A stretch of DNA of 64,000 nt from contig NZ_FQVA01000004.1 of NCBI RefSeq assembly GCF_900129095.1, positions 186,001 to 250,000 of the forward strand, written 5' to 3'. The translations under genes and the position numbers were made by a program. Below the pieces are notes generated by a model. It saw only the letters and a program-made list of their open reading frames with translations. It had not been told where the DNA came from and made no database searches. This DNA is from Microbulbifer donghaiensis (lineage in GTDB: Bacteria; Pseudomonadota; Gammaproteobacteria; Pseudomonadales; Cellvibrionaceae). This document shows positions 43,323 through 52,463 of this stretch, piece after piece (the first letter of the stretch is position 1; the number at the start of each line of letters is the position of its first letter).

Positions 43323-46031
43323 TTAATTGGCACTTGGTTTCTTCAGTACCCTCTCCATGGCCAGGCACATCTCGCTCTGCTGCCGCCGATCTTTCAGTAC
43401 CCGTCCAAGCGCCGGCATCAGTTCATTATGCTGTTTCAGAGTCTGGTCGTACTGCGCGACCTCTTTCTTGCTGCAGGCAATCGGGAACAGCATCGCATAG
43501 GCCTTGTTGTACAGTGTGTCCTGCGTGTCGCTGACCTTGGGCACGGCGGCGAACAGCTGGGTACTCATGTCGCGGTACAGTTTTAACTGTTCCGGCGGGA
43601 AGAGTGCGCTGGCGGCGGCGCGGATCTGGCTCAATTTGTACTGGTCGCGCTTGTTCAGGATATTGTCCAGCCACTCTTTCTTTACCTCTAGCGTTGGGCG
43701 GATGGCGCGGGCGCTGATGGCGTAGTTGCGGGCGCGGTCGGTGTTGTCCGTCTGCAGTTCTGCCTCAACCAGTTCGGCGTAGTCGCCGAGCTGGTGGCGG
43801 TTCAACAATACGATCAATTGCCAGCGCATATCCTGGTCAACTGGCAGCCCATTGATTTCGAGTTCGCCGGACAGCAGCTGCGCGGCGTTGTTCAGAGCCT
43901 CGTCCGTGTGGGCGAGCTGGGTGAATGTCTCGAACCATGTTTTCTGTGCGTCGCTGCCGGCGGGGGAGCTATTGATTTTGGCCCAGACGAAATTCTCGAT
44001 CGCCTCCAGCCGTTCCGTGCGCAATTCACCCGGCACATCGAAGCGGTGTGCGTAGGCACTGGCGGCTTCCAGTTGGCTGCCAATCAGGCGGATCACATTG
44101 ATATTGCTCTCGGCACCGGCGTTATTCAGGGCGAAAGTAATCCAGTCATCCAGCGGCCACTTCGCGTCGGTGACGCTGTCGAACAGGCTCTGCCACAGCA
44201 TCAATCGGGTAAAGGAACTCTCGATGGCGGTGATGTGGCGAGTTATCTGTCCGACGGACTTTTCATCCAGGTTCGTTTTTACGTAGGCCCAGTCTTCGTC
44301 ATTCAGGTTCAGTATTTGCGGGCAGGGCAGCCCCTTGGCTTCCTTCACCGGAGTTCTGGCGCCGCTGTAGGTGACCGGTACCGCGGCTACGCGAGTCATG
44401 ATGTTGTCCTGCAGGCGGTAGATACCGAGCTGTATCTTCTGCTCGCGCAGAGTCGGGTGCTCCTTCGGTGCCGTCTGCATGATGGTCAGCTGGGTAATCT
44501 TGTCATCGGTGCACATAAAGGTGGCGGAGATGGTGTTTACCCCGGCCTTGTACAGCCAGTTCTGTGTCCACTGTTCCATGTCTTTGTTGGCGGCTTTGCC
44601 CAGGTGCTCCATAAAGTCCTTTAGCTCGGCATTACCGTAGGAAAATTCCGTCAGATAGCTGCTGACGCCCTGGCGGAAACCCTCCTTGCCCAGATAGTGC
44701 GGCAGTTGCTCCAGGACCGAGCCGCCCTTGCCGTATGTGATGCTGTCGAAATTGGAGAAGGCCTCGGCGGTATTGGGAACCGGTACTTCGATCGGATGGG
44801 TGGTCGGCAGCTGGTCGGCCTGGTAGGCGGACTGTTTTGAACGCAGGTAAAAGTTTTCCCAGACATCGTCGAACTCGCTGTTGGTGGCCAATGCGAGGCT
44901 GGCCATGTAGGTGGCGAAACTCTCTTTCAGCCACAGGCCATTCCACCATTTCATCGTCACCAGGTCGCCGAACCACATATGCGCCATTTCGTGGGCGATA
45001 ACGTTGGCGAGCTTCTGTCGCTGTGCCTGGGTCTTTTCGCCACGGGAGACATAGGCCTCGTTGAAGGTCACCGCCGCGACATTTTCCATGGCGCCGATGG
45101 TGAAGTCCGGCACGATCAGTTGATCGTACTTGCCGAACGGGTATTCGATGCCGTAGTACTTCTGGAAGAAATCGAAGGACTGCTGGGTAAAGGTAAACCA
45201 GTCCTGCGGTTTCACATTGGGAGCCAGCGTCTTGCGAGCCATCAGGCGCAGCGGAATATCGCCGGCTTTGCTCTCCCATACCACAAAGGGACCCGCGTGC
45301 AGCGGCAGGATATAAGTGGAGAATTTCTTGGTGGCGGGAAAGTGCCAGTGTTTGCGGCCGTCTGCGAGATCCTCAATATTGTCCTCGCGAGTGGTCGTCA
45401 CCACTTGCCAGTCCGCCGGCGCCTTTACATCGATGGTATAGCTGGCCTTCAGGTCGGGCTGGTCAAACATCGGCGCGAAGCGATTGGCTTTGTAGGGTTC
45501 GAAGTGAGTATAGAGATAGACGTTGCCGTCCTGGGGATCTTTAAAGCGGTGCAGACCGGAACCGTCCGTGGAATAGGGGTGCGTGTAGTCGACGGCGATG
45601 CTGTTCGGTCCCAGCTGCAGTTGTTCCGGTGCAATGCGGATGAAGTAGCCATTGTATTCGAACGGGATTTCCTGGCCGTTTACGCTGACCGACTGCACCT
45701 CGCCGCCGGTAAAATCAATCGTCAGCGCCTGCTGCAGCGGCCGCGCGATCTCGGTTTCCGCAATCAACCGGCCGGAGAAGCTTTCGGATTCGCTGTCCAG
45801 GTCCAGGGAAATTTTGTAATCCACATCCGCGATCTGCAGCTTGCGCAGCGCTGCGTAGGCGGCAGTGAGCCCGGGAACATCGGGGCGCGCGACGCGCGGT
45901 ACCGCTTCAGTTTTTGCCGGGGCAGCGGTTTCGGTTTCGACAGGCTTGTCTGACGGCGGCGTTTTCGGCCCGCAGCTGGCAAGTAGCGTTCCACACAGGA
46001 GTGTGGCAGCGAATTTCCTGAAGTTCTTCAT
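43323..46031 (-). CDS. M1 family aminopeptidase lipoprotein (tandem copy 1)
   Basis: The start ATG 46031 gives 902 residues with a lipobox ('LLCGTLLASCGPK'). The aminopeptidase motif 'GAMENVAAVTFNEAYV' is intact. The zinc site is H347-E-M-A-H351 plus Glu in 'WWNGLWLKESFATYM'. The C-terminal helical domain of ERAP1 type is complete. It should remove N-terminal residues from peptides in the periplasm or at the outer membrane. It lies directly after, and reads in the same direction as, a close paralogue, from which it probably arose by tandem duplication. Confidence 0.93.
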   Translation of the reverse strand: MKNFRKFAATLLCGTLLASCGPKTPPSDKPVETETAAPAKTEAVPRVARPDVPGLTAAYAALRKLQIADVDYKISLDLDSESESFSGRLIAETEIARPLQQALTIDFTGGEVQSVSVNGQEIPFEYNGYFIRIAPEQLQLGPNSIAVDYTHPYSTDGSGLHRFKDPQDGNVYLYTHFEPYKANRFAPMFDQPDLKASYTIDVKAPADWQVVTTTREDNIEDLADGRKHWHFPATKKFSTYILPLHAGPFVVWESKAGDIPLRLMARKTLAPNVKPQDWFTFTQQSFDFFQKYYGIEYPFGKYDQLIVPDFTIGAMENVAAVTFNEAYVSRGEKTQAQRQKLANVIAHEMAHMWFGDLVTMKWWNGLWLKESFATYMASLALATNSEFDDVWENFYLRSKQSAYQADQLPTTHPIEVPVPNTAEAFSNFDSITYGKGGSVLEQLPHYLGKEGFRQGVSSYLTEFSYGNAELKDFMEHLGKAANKDMEQWTQNWLYKAGVNTISATFMCTDDKITQLTIMQTAPKEHPTLREQKIQLGIYRLQDNIMTRVAAVPVTYSGARTPVKEAKGLPCPQILNLNDEDWAYVKTNLDEKSVGQITRHITAIESSFTRLMLWQSLFDSVTDAKWPLDDWITFALNNAGAESNINVIRLIGSQLEAASAYAHRFDVPGELRTERLEAIENFVWAKINSSPAGSDAQKTWFETFTQLAHTDEALNNAAQLLSGELEINGLPVDQDMRWQLIVLLNRHQLGDYAELVEAELQTDNTDRARNYAISARAIRPTLEVKKEWLDNILNKRDQYKLSQIRAAASALFPPEQLKLYRDMSTQLFAAVPKVSDTQDTLYNKAYAMLFPIACSKKEVAQYDQTLKQHNELMPALGRVLKDRRQQSEMCLAMERVLKKPSAN

Positions 46032-46208
46032 CGAATTCTCCGAGTTGCGGCATTGGCGCAAATAGCTGCGCCGGCGGCGTATTATTTGCCATGGTTATAA
46101 CACGGCAACCACCAGTGCGCATGATCACAGGGTCTTGCTGATGAATCCGGCATCTATAAATTTTGATGCTAGCTTATCGCTGTAGTGTCGGTGAGTCGTC
46201 GTGAAAAT

Positions 46209-46243
46209 GAAAAAGGGCCCCGAGGGGCCCTTTCTTTTTTTAC
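46209..46243 (-). terminator. Intrinsic terminator between the tandem M1 genes
   Basis: AAAGGGCCCC and GGGGCCCTTT form a strong stem with a short loop, flanked by T-rich sequence on the plus strand and AAAAAG on the other. It lies 13 bases past the stop of the upstream M1 gene and could work on both strands. Confidence 0.8.
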
Positions 46244-46255
46244 AGCGTGCGGTGA

Positions 46256-48937
46256 TTAACCGGCGTTGCGCCCAGTCATGGCTGCGGCCATGTTCAGGCA
46301 GCGCTGGTTTTCATAGCGGCGGTTCTTCAGGGCTTTTTCCAGCAGCGGATTCAGTGCCTTGCCGCTGTCCAGAATTTCGCTCACCTGCTGTACACCTTTC
46401 TCGCTGCAGTTCAGCGGGAAGAGCTTCGCGTAGGTGCCGACGAATTCCGGTGCGTCGCTGGCGTTGACGTCGTCCAGCGCGGCGACGATGCTGTCCACGT
46501 TCACTTCGTACAGCTCGCCCTGCTCGGTCGGGAACATGTAATAGGCGGCGGACTTCAGCTGGCTCAGCTTGAAGTTATCGCGGTGCTGCAGGATGTTCTC
46601 CAGCCACTTGGTCTTGCTCTCGGCCAGCGGGCGCACGGCTTCCGCAGAGATGGCGTTCAGCTGCGAGCGGTCGGAGTTGTCCTTGGCCAGTTCACGTTCG
46701 ATGGCTTGCTCGTAATCGCCGTACAGATGTTGGTTCTGCAGTGCGATCAGGTCCCAGCGCATATCGGGGTCCAGAGTCAGTCCGCCGATGTCCAGCTCGC
46801 CCTGCAGCAGTTGCTTGGCATTGGCCAGCGCATCGTCGGAGTGGGCCACACCGGTGAAGGCCGCGAACCAGGTTTTCTGTCCGTCACTGCCGGCTTCGGC
46901 CTGCTGCAGCTGTTGCCAGACGAAGTTTTCGATCGCCAGTTGCAGTTCGTCGCGCTCGGCATCTTCCATGGCAACCTGGTTCAAGTAGCCGTAGGCATAA
47001 CCCAGGTGGCGAGACACCATGCGGATCACGTTGATATCGCGCTCGCTGCCGGCGTTGGTCAGTACGAAGCTCACGTACTCGTCCAGCGGCAGCTTGGCGT
47101 CGTAGACGCTGTCGTACAGGCTCTGCCAAAGCATCAGGCGGGCAAACGGCTGTTGGATATCGTTGATGTGCTTGGACATGTTTTCAACGGATACCGCATC
47201 CAGGTTGACCTTGGCAAAGGCCCAGTCGCCCTCGTTCGGGTACAGGATCTGCGGGCAGGGCTGGCCGACGGCTTCCGCCACTTTGGTGGTGGCACCGCTG
47301 TACATCACCGGCAGGGTGGCAACGCGCTGCATGCTGCCGCCGTCCATGCGGTAGAAGCCGAGCTGGGTGCGCTGGTCGCGCAGGGTCGGGTACTCCTCCG
47401 GTGCGGACTGGGTCAGGGTCAGGCTGGTGACCTGGTCGTTTTCACACTGGAAGCTGGCTTCGATGGTGTTCAGGCCGGCCTGGTACAGCCACTGCTGCTG
47501 CCACTGGTCCAGATCCTTGCCAGCGGCCTTGCCCAGGTGACCCATAAAGTCGTCCAGGGTGGAGTTCTGGTAGGAGAGATCCTTCAGGTAGTTGCTCACG
47601 CCCTTGCGGAACTCCTCCTTGCCCAGGTAGTAGGGCAGCTGCTTGAGGATGGAACCGCCCTTGCCGTAGGTGATGCCATCGAAGTTGGCGAAGGCCTCGT
47701 CGGTGTTTTTCACCGGCAGCTGGATCGCGTGGGTGGTCGGCAGCAGGTCGGAGCGGTAGGCCCACTGCTTGGTACCCAGGTAGAAGTTTTCCCAGGCGTT
47801 GTCGAATTCGCTGTTTTCGGCCAGGGACAGGTTGGCCATGTAGGTGGCGAAGCTCTCGTTCAGCCACAGGTCGTCCCACCAGTTCATGGTCACCAGGTCG
47901 CCGAACCACATGTGCGCCATCTCGTGAGCGATCACGTTGGCCAGGCGCATGCGCTGGGCCTGGGTTTTTTCACCGCGGGAAACATAGGCCTCGTTGAAGG
48001 TTACCGCGGCCACGTTCTCCATCGCGCCGGCGTTGAAGTCGGGCACGATTACCTGATCGTATTTCACGAAGGGGTAGTCCACTTCGAAATACTTCTGGAA
48101 GAAGGCGAAGGATTGCTTGGTGAAGGTGAACCAGTCGTCCGGTTTCACATACTGGGCCAGGCTCTGGCGCGCCATTACGCGCAGCGGAATACCGTCGGCA
48201 TCGTCCTCCCACACATGGAAGGGACCGGCGTGCAGGGAGAAGATATAGGAAGAGAATTTCTTCGACTGCGGGAAGTGCCAGTGAGTCACCTCGCCGTCCT
48301 GATCCACCTTGTCTTCACGCACCGAGCTGACGATGGTCCAGCCCTTCGGCGCGGTCACGTTCAGGGTGTAGTGCGCCTTCAGGTTCGGCTGGTCGAAATG
48401 CGGGAACAGGCGGTTCGCATCGTAGGGCTCGAAGTCGGTGTACATATAGACTTCGCCGTCTTCCGGATCTTCGAAACGGTGCAGGCCGGAACCATCGGTG
48501 GAATAGGGGTGCTGGTATTTCACGGCAATCGCGTGTTCGGCGCCCGGAAGCTGCTCCGCCGCAATGGTGATGAAGTGGCCATTGTATTCGAAGGGCACTT
48601 CCTTGTCGTCGACGCTGACGGAATCCACGGTGCCGCCGGCGAAATCGATGGTCAGCGGCTGTTTGAGCTGGCCGTTGAAGCGGGTGTTGGCGATTGCCTG
48701 GCCGGAAAAGCTGTCACCGGTCTTGTCGATGGTGACGGACAGTTCGTAGTCCACCTGGGCGATCTGCTGTTTGCGCAGCTTGGCGTAGGTTTCGGACAGC
48801 CCCGGCGCGTCGGCACGGGCTACTGCTGCCGCAGCGGCGCTGGATTCGGTGGCGTGCTGGTTGCCGGGCTCCTGGCTGCAGGCGGCCAGGATGGCACTGC
48901 ACAGCAGCGTCGCGGCAAATTTTCCGGTCTTGTTCAT
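46256..48937 (-). CDS. M1 family aminopeptidase lipoprotein (tandem copy 2)
   Basis: The 893-residue product has a lipobox ('LLCSAILAACSQE'), the motif 'GAMENVAAVTFNEAYVSRGE', the zinc site H338-E-M-A-H342 and 'WWDDLWLNESFATYM'. It shares long stretches with the downstream M1 gene, including 'VSRGEKTQAQR' and 'THAIQLPVKNTDEAF' (THPIEVPVPNTAEAF in the other). Both have the same order of domains. It should be a zinc aminopeptidase at the cell envelope, feeding amino acids to catabolism. Confidence 0.93.
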   Translation of the reverse strand: MNKTGKFAATLLCSAILAACSQEPGNQHATESSAAAAAVARADAPGLSETYAKLRKQQIAQVDYELSVTIDKTGDSFSGQAIANTRFNGQLKQPLTIDFAGGTVDSVSVDDKEVPFEYNGHFITIAAEQLPGAEHAIAVKYQHPYSTDGSGLHRFEDPEDGEVYMYTDFEPYDANRLFPHFDQPNLKAHYTLNVTAPKGWTIVSSVREDKVDQDGEVTHWHFPQSKKFSSYIFSLHAGPFHVWEDDADGIPLRVMARQSLAQYVKPDDWFTFTKQSFAFFQKYFEVDYPFVKYDQVIVPDFNAGAMENVAAVTFNEAYVSRGEKTQAQRMRLANVIAHEMAHMWFGDLVTMNWWDDLWLNESFATYMANLSLAENSEFDNAWENFYLGTKQWAYRSDLLPTTHAIQLPVKNTDEAFANFDGITYGKGGSILKQLPYYLGKEEFRKGVSNYLKDLSYQNSTLDDFMGHLGKAAGKDLDQWQQQWLYQAGLNTIEASFQCENDQVTSLTLTQSAPEEYPTLRDQRTQLGFYRMDGGSMQRVATLPVMYSGATTKVAEAVGQPCPQILYPNEGDWAFAKVNLDAVSVENMSKHINDIQQPFARLMLWQSLYDSVYDAKLPLDEYVSFVLTNAGSERDINVIRMVSRHLGYAYGYLNQVAMEDAERDELQLAIENFVWQQLQQAEAGSDGQKTWFAAFTGVAHSDDALANAKQLLQGELDIGGLTLDPDMRWDLIALQNQHLYGDYEQAIERELAKDNSDRSQLNAISAEAVRPLAESKTKWLENILQHRDNFKLSQLKSAAYYMFPTEQGELYEVNVDSIVAALDDVNASDAPEFVGTYAKLFPLNCSEKGVQQVSEILDSGKALNPLLEKALKNRRYENQRCLNMAAAMTGRNAG

Positions 48938-49160
48938 ATGTACCCCGCGGGATGAATTAATCGGGCCGCCCGAGTATCTCGGGCAGGCTGGCGCAAAATC
49001 AGTCGTCCCTTATAGCACGTTGGGTCGGGGCTGGCGGTCACTTCGTCGCGCCGAGGGCGCAGGTTGTCGCGCGCCAGTTGATTCTGTGGATAAGCTGTGA
49101 TTTGCGGGATTATCGACTGTGCAGGCGGGGATTTTTAGAAAGTTGTGCGGCTTGATCGGG

Positions 49161-49192
49161 GCCCGCCCGGGCCGTGGAGGCTCCGGGCGGGC
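49161..49192 (-). terminator. Strong GC hairpin downstream of mmsA
   Basis: GCCCGCCCGG and CCGGGCGGGC form a perfect 10-bp stem with a 12-base loop, 18 bases beyond the mmsA stop on the minus strand. It lacks a T run, so it may stabilise the 3' end of the message or slow the polymerase. Confidence 0.55.
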
Positions 49193-49209
49193 GGTAAGGC
49201 GGGCGGGGA

Positions 49210-50703
49210 TCAGTTGCTCGGGAAGGAGAACTGGGCGCCCTCGCGCACGCCGCTGGACGGCCAGCGCTGGGTGATGGTCTTGCGGTTGGTGTAGAAGCGC
49301 ACGCCATCCGGTCCGTAGGCGGACAGGCAGCCGAACAGGGAGCGCTTCCAGCCGCCGAAGCTGTGGTAGGACACCGGTACCGGCAGCGGTACGTTGATGC
49401 CGACCATGCCGACGAGGATATTGTCACTGAAGTAGCGCGCCGCCTCGCCGTCGCGGGTGAAGATGCAGGTGCCGTTGCCGTACTCGTGATCGTTGATCAT
49501 CCGCATGGCCTCTTCCATGCTGTTGGCGCGCACCACCAGCAGTACCGGGCCGAAGATTTCCTCCTCATAGCAGGTCATACCCGGCTTCACGTTGTCGATC
49601 AGGGTACCGCCGACAAAGAAGCCGTTATCGTAGCCCTGCACTTGCGGATTGCGGCCGTCGACGACGATGGTCGCGCCCTGCTCCGCGGCGCTGGCGATAT
49701 AGCCATTCACCTTGTTCTTGTGCGCCTCGGTGATCACCGGGCCGAAGTCGTTGCTGCTGTCGGTGTAAGCGCCCACTTTCAGCTTCTGCATTTCGCCGCT
49801 CATCTTCTCGATAAAGGTGTCGGCAGCCTCATCGCCCACACAGACGGCAACGGACAGGGCCATACAGCGCTCACCGGAGGAGCCGAAGGCGGCGCCGGTC
49901 AGCGCGGCCACGGCGTTGTCCATGTCGGCGTCGGGCATGATGATCGCGTGGTTCTTGGCGCCGCCGAGGGCTTGGCAGCGCTTGCCGTGGGCGGATGCGG
50001 TGGAGTAGACGTACTCGGCGATCGGGGTGGAGCCGACGAAGCTCACCGCCTGTACCTCCGGCGCTGTCAGCAGCGTGTCCACGGCGACCTTGTCACCATT
50101 GACGACGTTCAGCACGCCGTCCGGCAGGCCGGCTTCCTGCAGCAGTTGCGCCAGGTACAGGGCGCAGGACGGGTCGCGCTCGGACGGCTTCAGCACGAAG
50201 GTGTTGCCGCACACGATCGCCAGCGGGAACATCCACAGCGGTACCATGGCCGGGAAGTTGAACGGGGTGATGCCGGCCACCACACCCAGCGGCTGCATCT
50301 CGCTCCAGGAATCGATATTCGGACCGACGTTGCGGCTGTGCTCGCCTTTCAGTAGCTGCGGGCCGTAGCAGGCGAAGTCGACGTTCTCGATGCCGCGGGT
50401 CAGTTCGCCCATGGCGTCGTGGGAAATCTTGCCGTGTTCCTCGCCGATCATCGCGCAGATCTGCTCGGCGTTTTCCTCCAGCAGCTGCTTGAAGCGGAAC
50501 ATGATCTTGGCGCGCTTGGCCGGCGGCGTGTTGCGCCAGGCCGGGAAAGCGGCCTGGGCCGCGGCGATGGCTTCCTCGACGGTTTCCTTCGCGGCAATGG
50601 CGACCTGCTTGGTGACTTCGCCGGTAGCCGGGTTGTACACGTCCTGGGTGCGCTCGGCGGCTTCACTGACCTGACCGTTGATGTAGTGACCCACAATCTT
50701 CAT
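49210..50703 (-). CDS. mmsA: CoA-acylating (methyl)malonate-semialdehyde dehydrogenase
   Basis: The 497-residue protein follows the MmsA/IolA pattern: 'VGHYINGQVSE', 'EEHGKISHDAMGELTRGIE', 'PFNFPAMVPLWMFPLAIVCGN', 'AFGSSGERCMALSVAV' with the catalytic Cys, and 'SFGGWKRSLFG'. The enzyme turns malonate or methylmalonate semialdehyde into acetyl- or propionyl-CoA. Next to a beta-alanine-type aminotransferase it probably completes beta-alanine breakdown to acetyl-CoA. A REP-like repeat separates the two genes. Confidence 0.93.
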   Translation of the reverse strand: MKIVGHYINGQVSEAAERTQDVYNPATGEVTKQVAIAAKETVEEAIAAAQAAFPAWRNTPPAKRAKIMFRFKQLLEENAEQICAMIGEEHGKISHDAMGELTRGIENVDFACYGPQLLKGEHSRNVGPNIDSWSEMQPLGVVAGITPFNFPAMVPLWMFPLAIVCGNTFVLKPSERDPSCALYLAQLLQEAGLPDGVLNVVNGDKVAVDTLLTAPEVQAVSFVGSTPIAEYVYSTASAHGKRCQALGGAKNHAIIMPDADMDNAVAALTGAAFGSSGERCMALSVAVCVGDEAADTFIEKMSGEMQKLKVGAYTDSSNDFGPVITEAHKNKVNGYIASAAEQGATIVVDGRNPQVQGYDNGFFVGGTLIDNVKPGMTCYEEEIFGPVLLVVRANSMEEAMRMINDHEYGNGTCIFTRDGEAARYFSDNILVGMVGINVPLPVPVSYHSFGGWKRSLFGCLSAYGPDGVRFYTNRKTITQRWPSSGVREGAQFSFPSN

Positions 50704-50754
50704 GAGTAAACCTCTCTATTTTTCGAATTCTGAAAATCTTTTTCTTAATCAATT

Positions 50755-50846
50755 CGTCATACCGGCGCAGGCCGGTATCCAGTGGCCACGGGGCTTTCTG
50801 GCCTCGCTAGGCTCCGGACTGGATCCCGGCCTGCGCCGGGATGACG
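50755..50846. repeat. REP-like palindromic repeat
   Basis: The arms CGTCATACCGGCGCAGGCC and GGCCTGCGCCGGGATGACG (one mismatch) are separated by a GC-rich loop. It is the second example of the module at 34519-34589. It lies between mmsA and the aminotransferase gene. Confidence 0.85.
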
Positions 50847-50855
50847 ACACTGGTG

Positions 50856-52193
50856 TTAGCCGGCGGCAACTTCGCTGATTGAATCGCCCAGCGCGCTGAC
50901 CAGCGTGTCGACTTCCTCCGGCTGGGCGACAAACGGCATACCCAGCTGGATGGTGTCGCCGCCGTAGCGCACGTAGAAACCCTTCTCCCACATCTTCATC
51001 GCAATCTGGTATGGGCGCAGCAGCGGTGCGCCCGGGGCCGCCTCGATGGTGAAGCCGGCGGCCACGCCGCAGTTGCGGATATCGGTAATCAGCGGCGTGC
51101 CCTTCAGCTGGTGCACGCGCTCTTCCAGCACCGTGGCCAGTTCGCCGGCGCGGGCGAACAGGTTGTCCCGTTCGAGGATATCCAGCGACGCCAGCGCCGC
51201 GGCGCAGGCCACCGGATGCGCGGAGTAGGTGTAACCGTGCGGCAGTTCCAGCAGGTACTCGGGGCCGCCCTGTTCCATAAAGGTGTCGTAGATCTCCTGC
51301 TTGGCGATCACCGCACCCATCGGCACGGCGCCGTTGGTCAGCTGTTTGGCGGTGTTGATGATGTCCGGCGTCACGCCAAAGGCCTCGGCTCCGGTGGCGG
51401 CGCCCATGCGGCCGAAGGCAGTGATCACTTCGTCGAAGATCAGCAGGATGTCGTGCTGGTCGCAGATTTCTCTAAGGCGTTGCAGGTAACCCACGGGTGG
51501 CGGCAGCACGCCGGCGGAACCGGCCATCGGCTCGACGATTACCGCGGCGATATTGGACGCATCGTGCAGGGCCACCAGCTCCAGCAATTCGTCCGCCAAG
51601 TGCGCGCCTTCCTCGGGCATGCCCTTGCTGAAGCGGTTCTCCGGCAGCACCGTGTGGGCTAGGTGGTCGGCATCCACGGCGGTGCCGTAGAGGGCGCGGT
51701 TGGCGCCGATACCGCCGACGCTGATACCGCCGAAGTTCACGCCGTGGTAGCCCTTGGCGCGGCCGATCAGTTTGGTCTTGGACGGCATGCCCTTCTTGCG
51801 CCAATAGGCGCGGGCGATCTTCAGGGAGGTCTCGGCGGACTCGGAGCCGGAACCGGTAAAGAAGACGCGGTTCAGGCCTGCCGGCATGAACTGGGTGATG
51901 CGCTCGGCCAGCTCGAATGCCTTCGGGTGGCCGAACTGGAATGCCGGGGAATAGTCGAGGGTGCGCAGCTGCTCGCTGACCGCATCGGCAATCTCCGTGC
52001 GATTGTGGCCGGCGCCACAGGTCCACAGGCCGGACAGGCCATCGAAGATGCGGCGGCCGTCGGCGCTGGTGTAATAGCAGCCTTCGGCGCCGGTGATAAT
52101 GCGCGGATCCTGCTTGAACTGGCGGTTGCCCGTATAGGCCATCCAGTGGGCATCCAGCTGCGCCTGGGTCAGCCCAGCAAACTTGTCACTCAT
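50856..52193 (-). CDS. bauA: Beta-alanine:pyruvate-type class III aminotransferase
   Basis: The 445-residue protein begins 'LTQAQLDAHWMAYTGNRQFK', as do beta-alanine:pyruvate transaminases. It has 'FFTGSGSESAETSLKIARAY', the PLP-ring Asp in 'IFDEVITAFGRMG', and Schiff-base K283 in 'NTAKQLTNGAVPMG'. The product would be malonate semialdehyde, the substrate of the mmsA product 150 bases downstream. It is divergent from a LysR gene with two palindromes between. The symbol is a functional guess by context. Confidence 0.88.
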   Translation of the reverse strand: MSDKFAGLTQAQLDAHWMAYTGNRQFKQDPRIITGAEGCYYTSADGRRIFDGLSGLWTCGAGHNRTEIADAVSEQLRTLDYSPAFQFGHPKAFELAERITQFMPAGLNRVFFTGSGSESAETSLKIARAYWRKKGMPSKTKLIGRAKGYHGVNFGGISVGGIGANRALYGTAVDADHLAHTVLPENRFSKGMPEEGAHLADELLELVALHDASNIAAVIVEPMAGSAGVLPPPVGYLQRLREICDQHDILLIFDEVITAFGRMGAATGAEAFGVTPDIINTAKQLTNGAVPMGAVIAKQEIYDTFMEQGGPEYLLELPHGYTYSAHPVACAAALASLDILERDNLFARAGELATVLEERVHQLKGTPLITDIRNCGVAAGFTIEAAPGAPLLRPYQIAMKMWEKGFYVRYGGDTIQLGMPFVAQPEEVDTLVSALGDSISEVAAG

Positions 52194-52261
52194 TGTTATT
52201 CTCCCGGAAATACTCGGTTTGATCGTGTGATGCCCGGACTTTAGGCGAGGATTAAAGTTGC

Positions 52262-52277
52262 ATAAATTGCAATTTAT
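52262..52277. promoter_or_regulatory. Perfect 16-bp palindrome in the bauA/lysR gap
   Basis: ATAAATTGCAATTTAT reads the same on both strands. It lies 69 bases before the aminotransferase start, where a LysR recognition site is expected. It has the T-N11-A form of many LysR sites. Confidence 0.55.
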
Positions 52278-52284
52278 CCACGTT

Positions 52285-52306
52285 TAGTTTCATATAGCTG
52301 AAACTA
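52285..52306. promoter_or_regulatory. Second dyad (8-bp arms) in the bauA/lysR gap
   Basis: TAGTTTCA and TGAAACTA are exact complements separated by 6 bases. The dyad is 7 bases from the 16-bp palindrome, so the two could be the recognition and activation half-regions for the LysR protein. Confidence 0.55.
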
Positions 52307-52463
52307 TCTAGCTCGTGATCGAGTTGCTCATCCCTGATCAACTTGATCGTCGCCCGCAAATAGCTGGCGCAGACGCGTGGGTCTGCTGGCTATTCGCGGT
52401 CTCGCGCCGGCCGATCGCCGGCGGCGGCACATCCGTGTGCCGCTATTAACCGGGTGGAACATC

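Noticed and set aside
46583..48955. 790-codon open frame on the plus strand opposite the second M1 aminopeptidase
   Set aside because: It is a shadow of the real gene in GC-rich DNA. Its translation is rich in repeats of Val, Gly, His and Gln with no domain, whereas the minus strand encodes a complete M1 enzyme.
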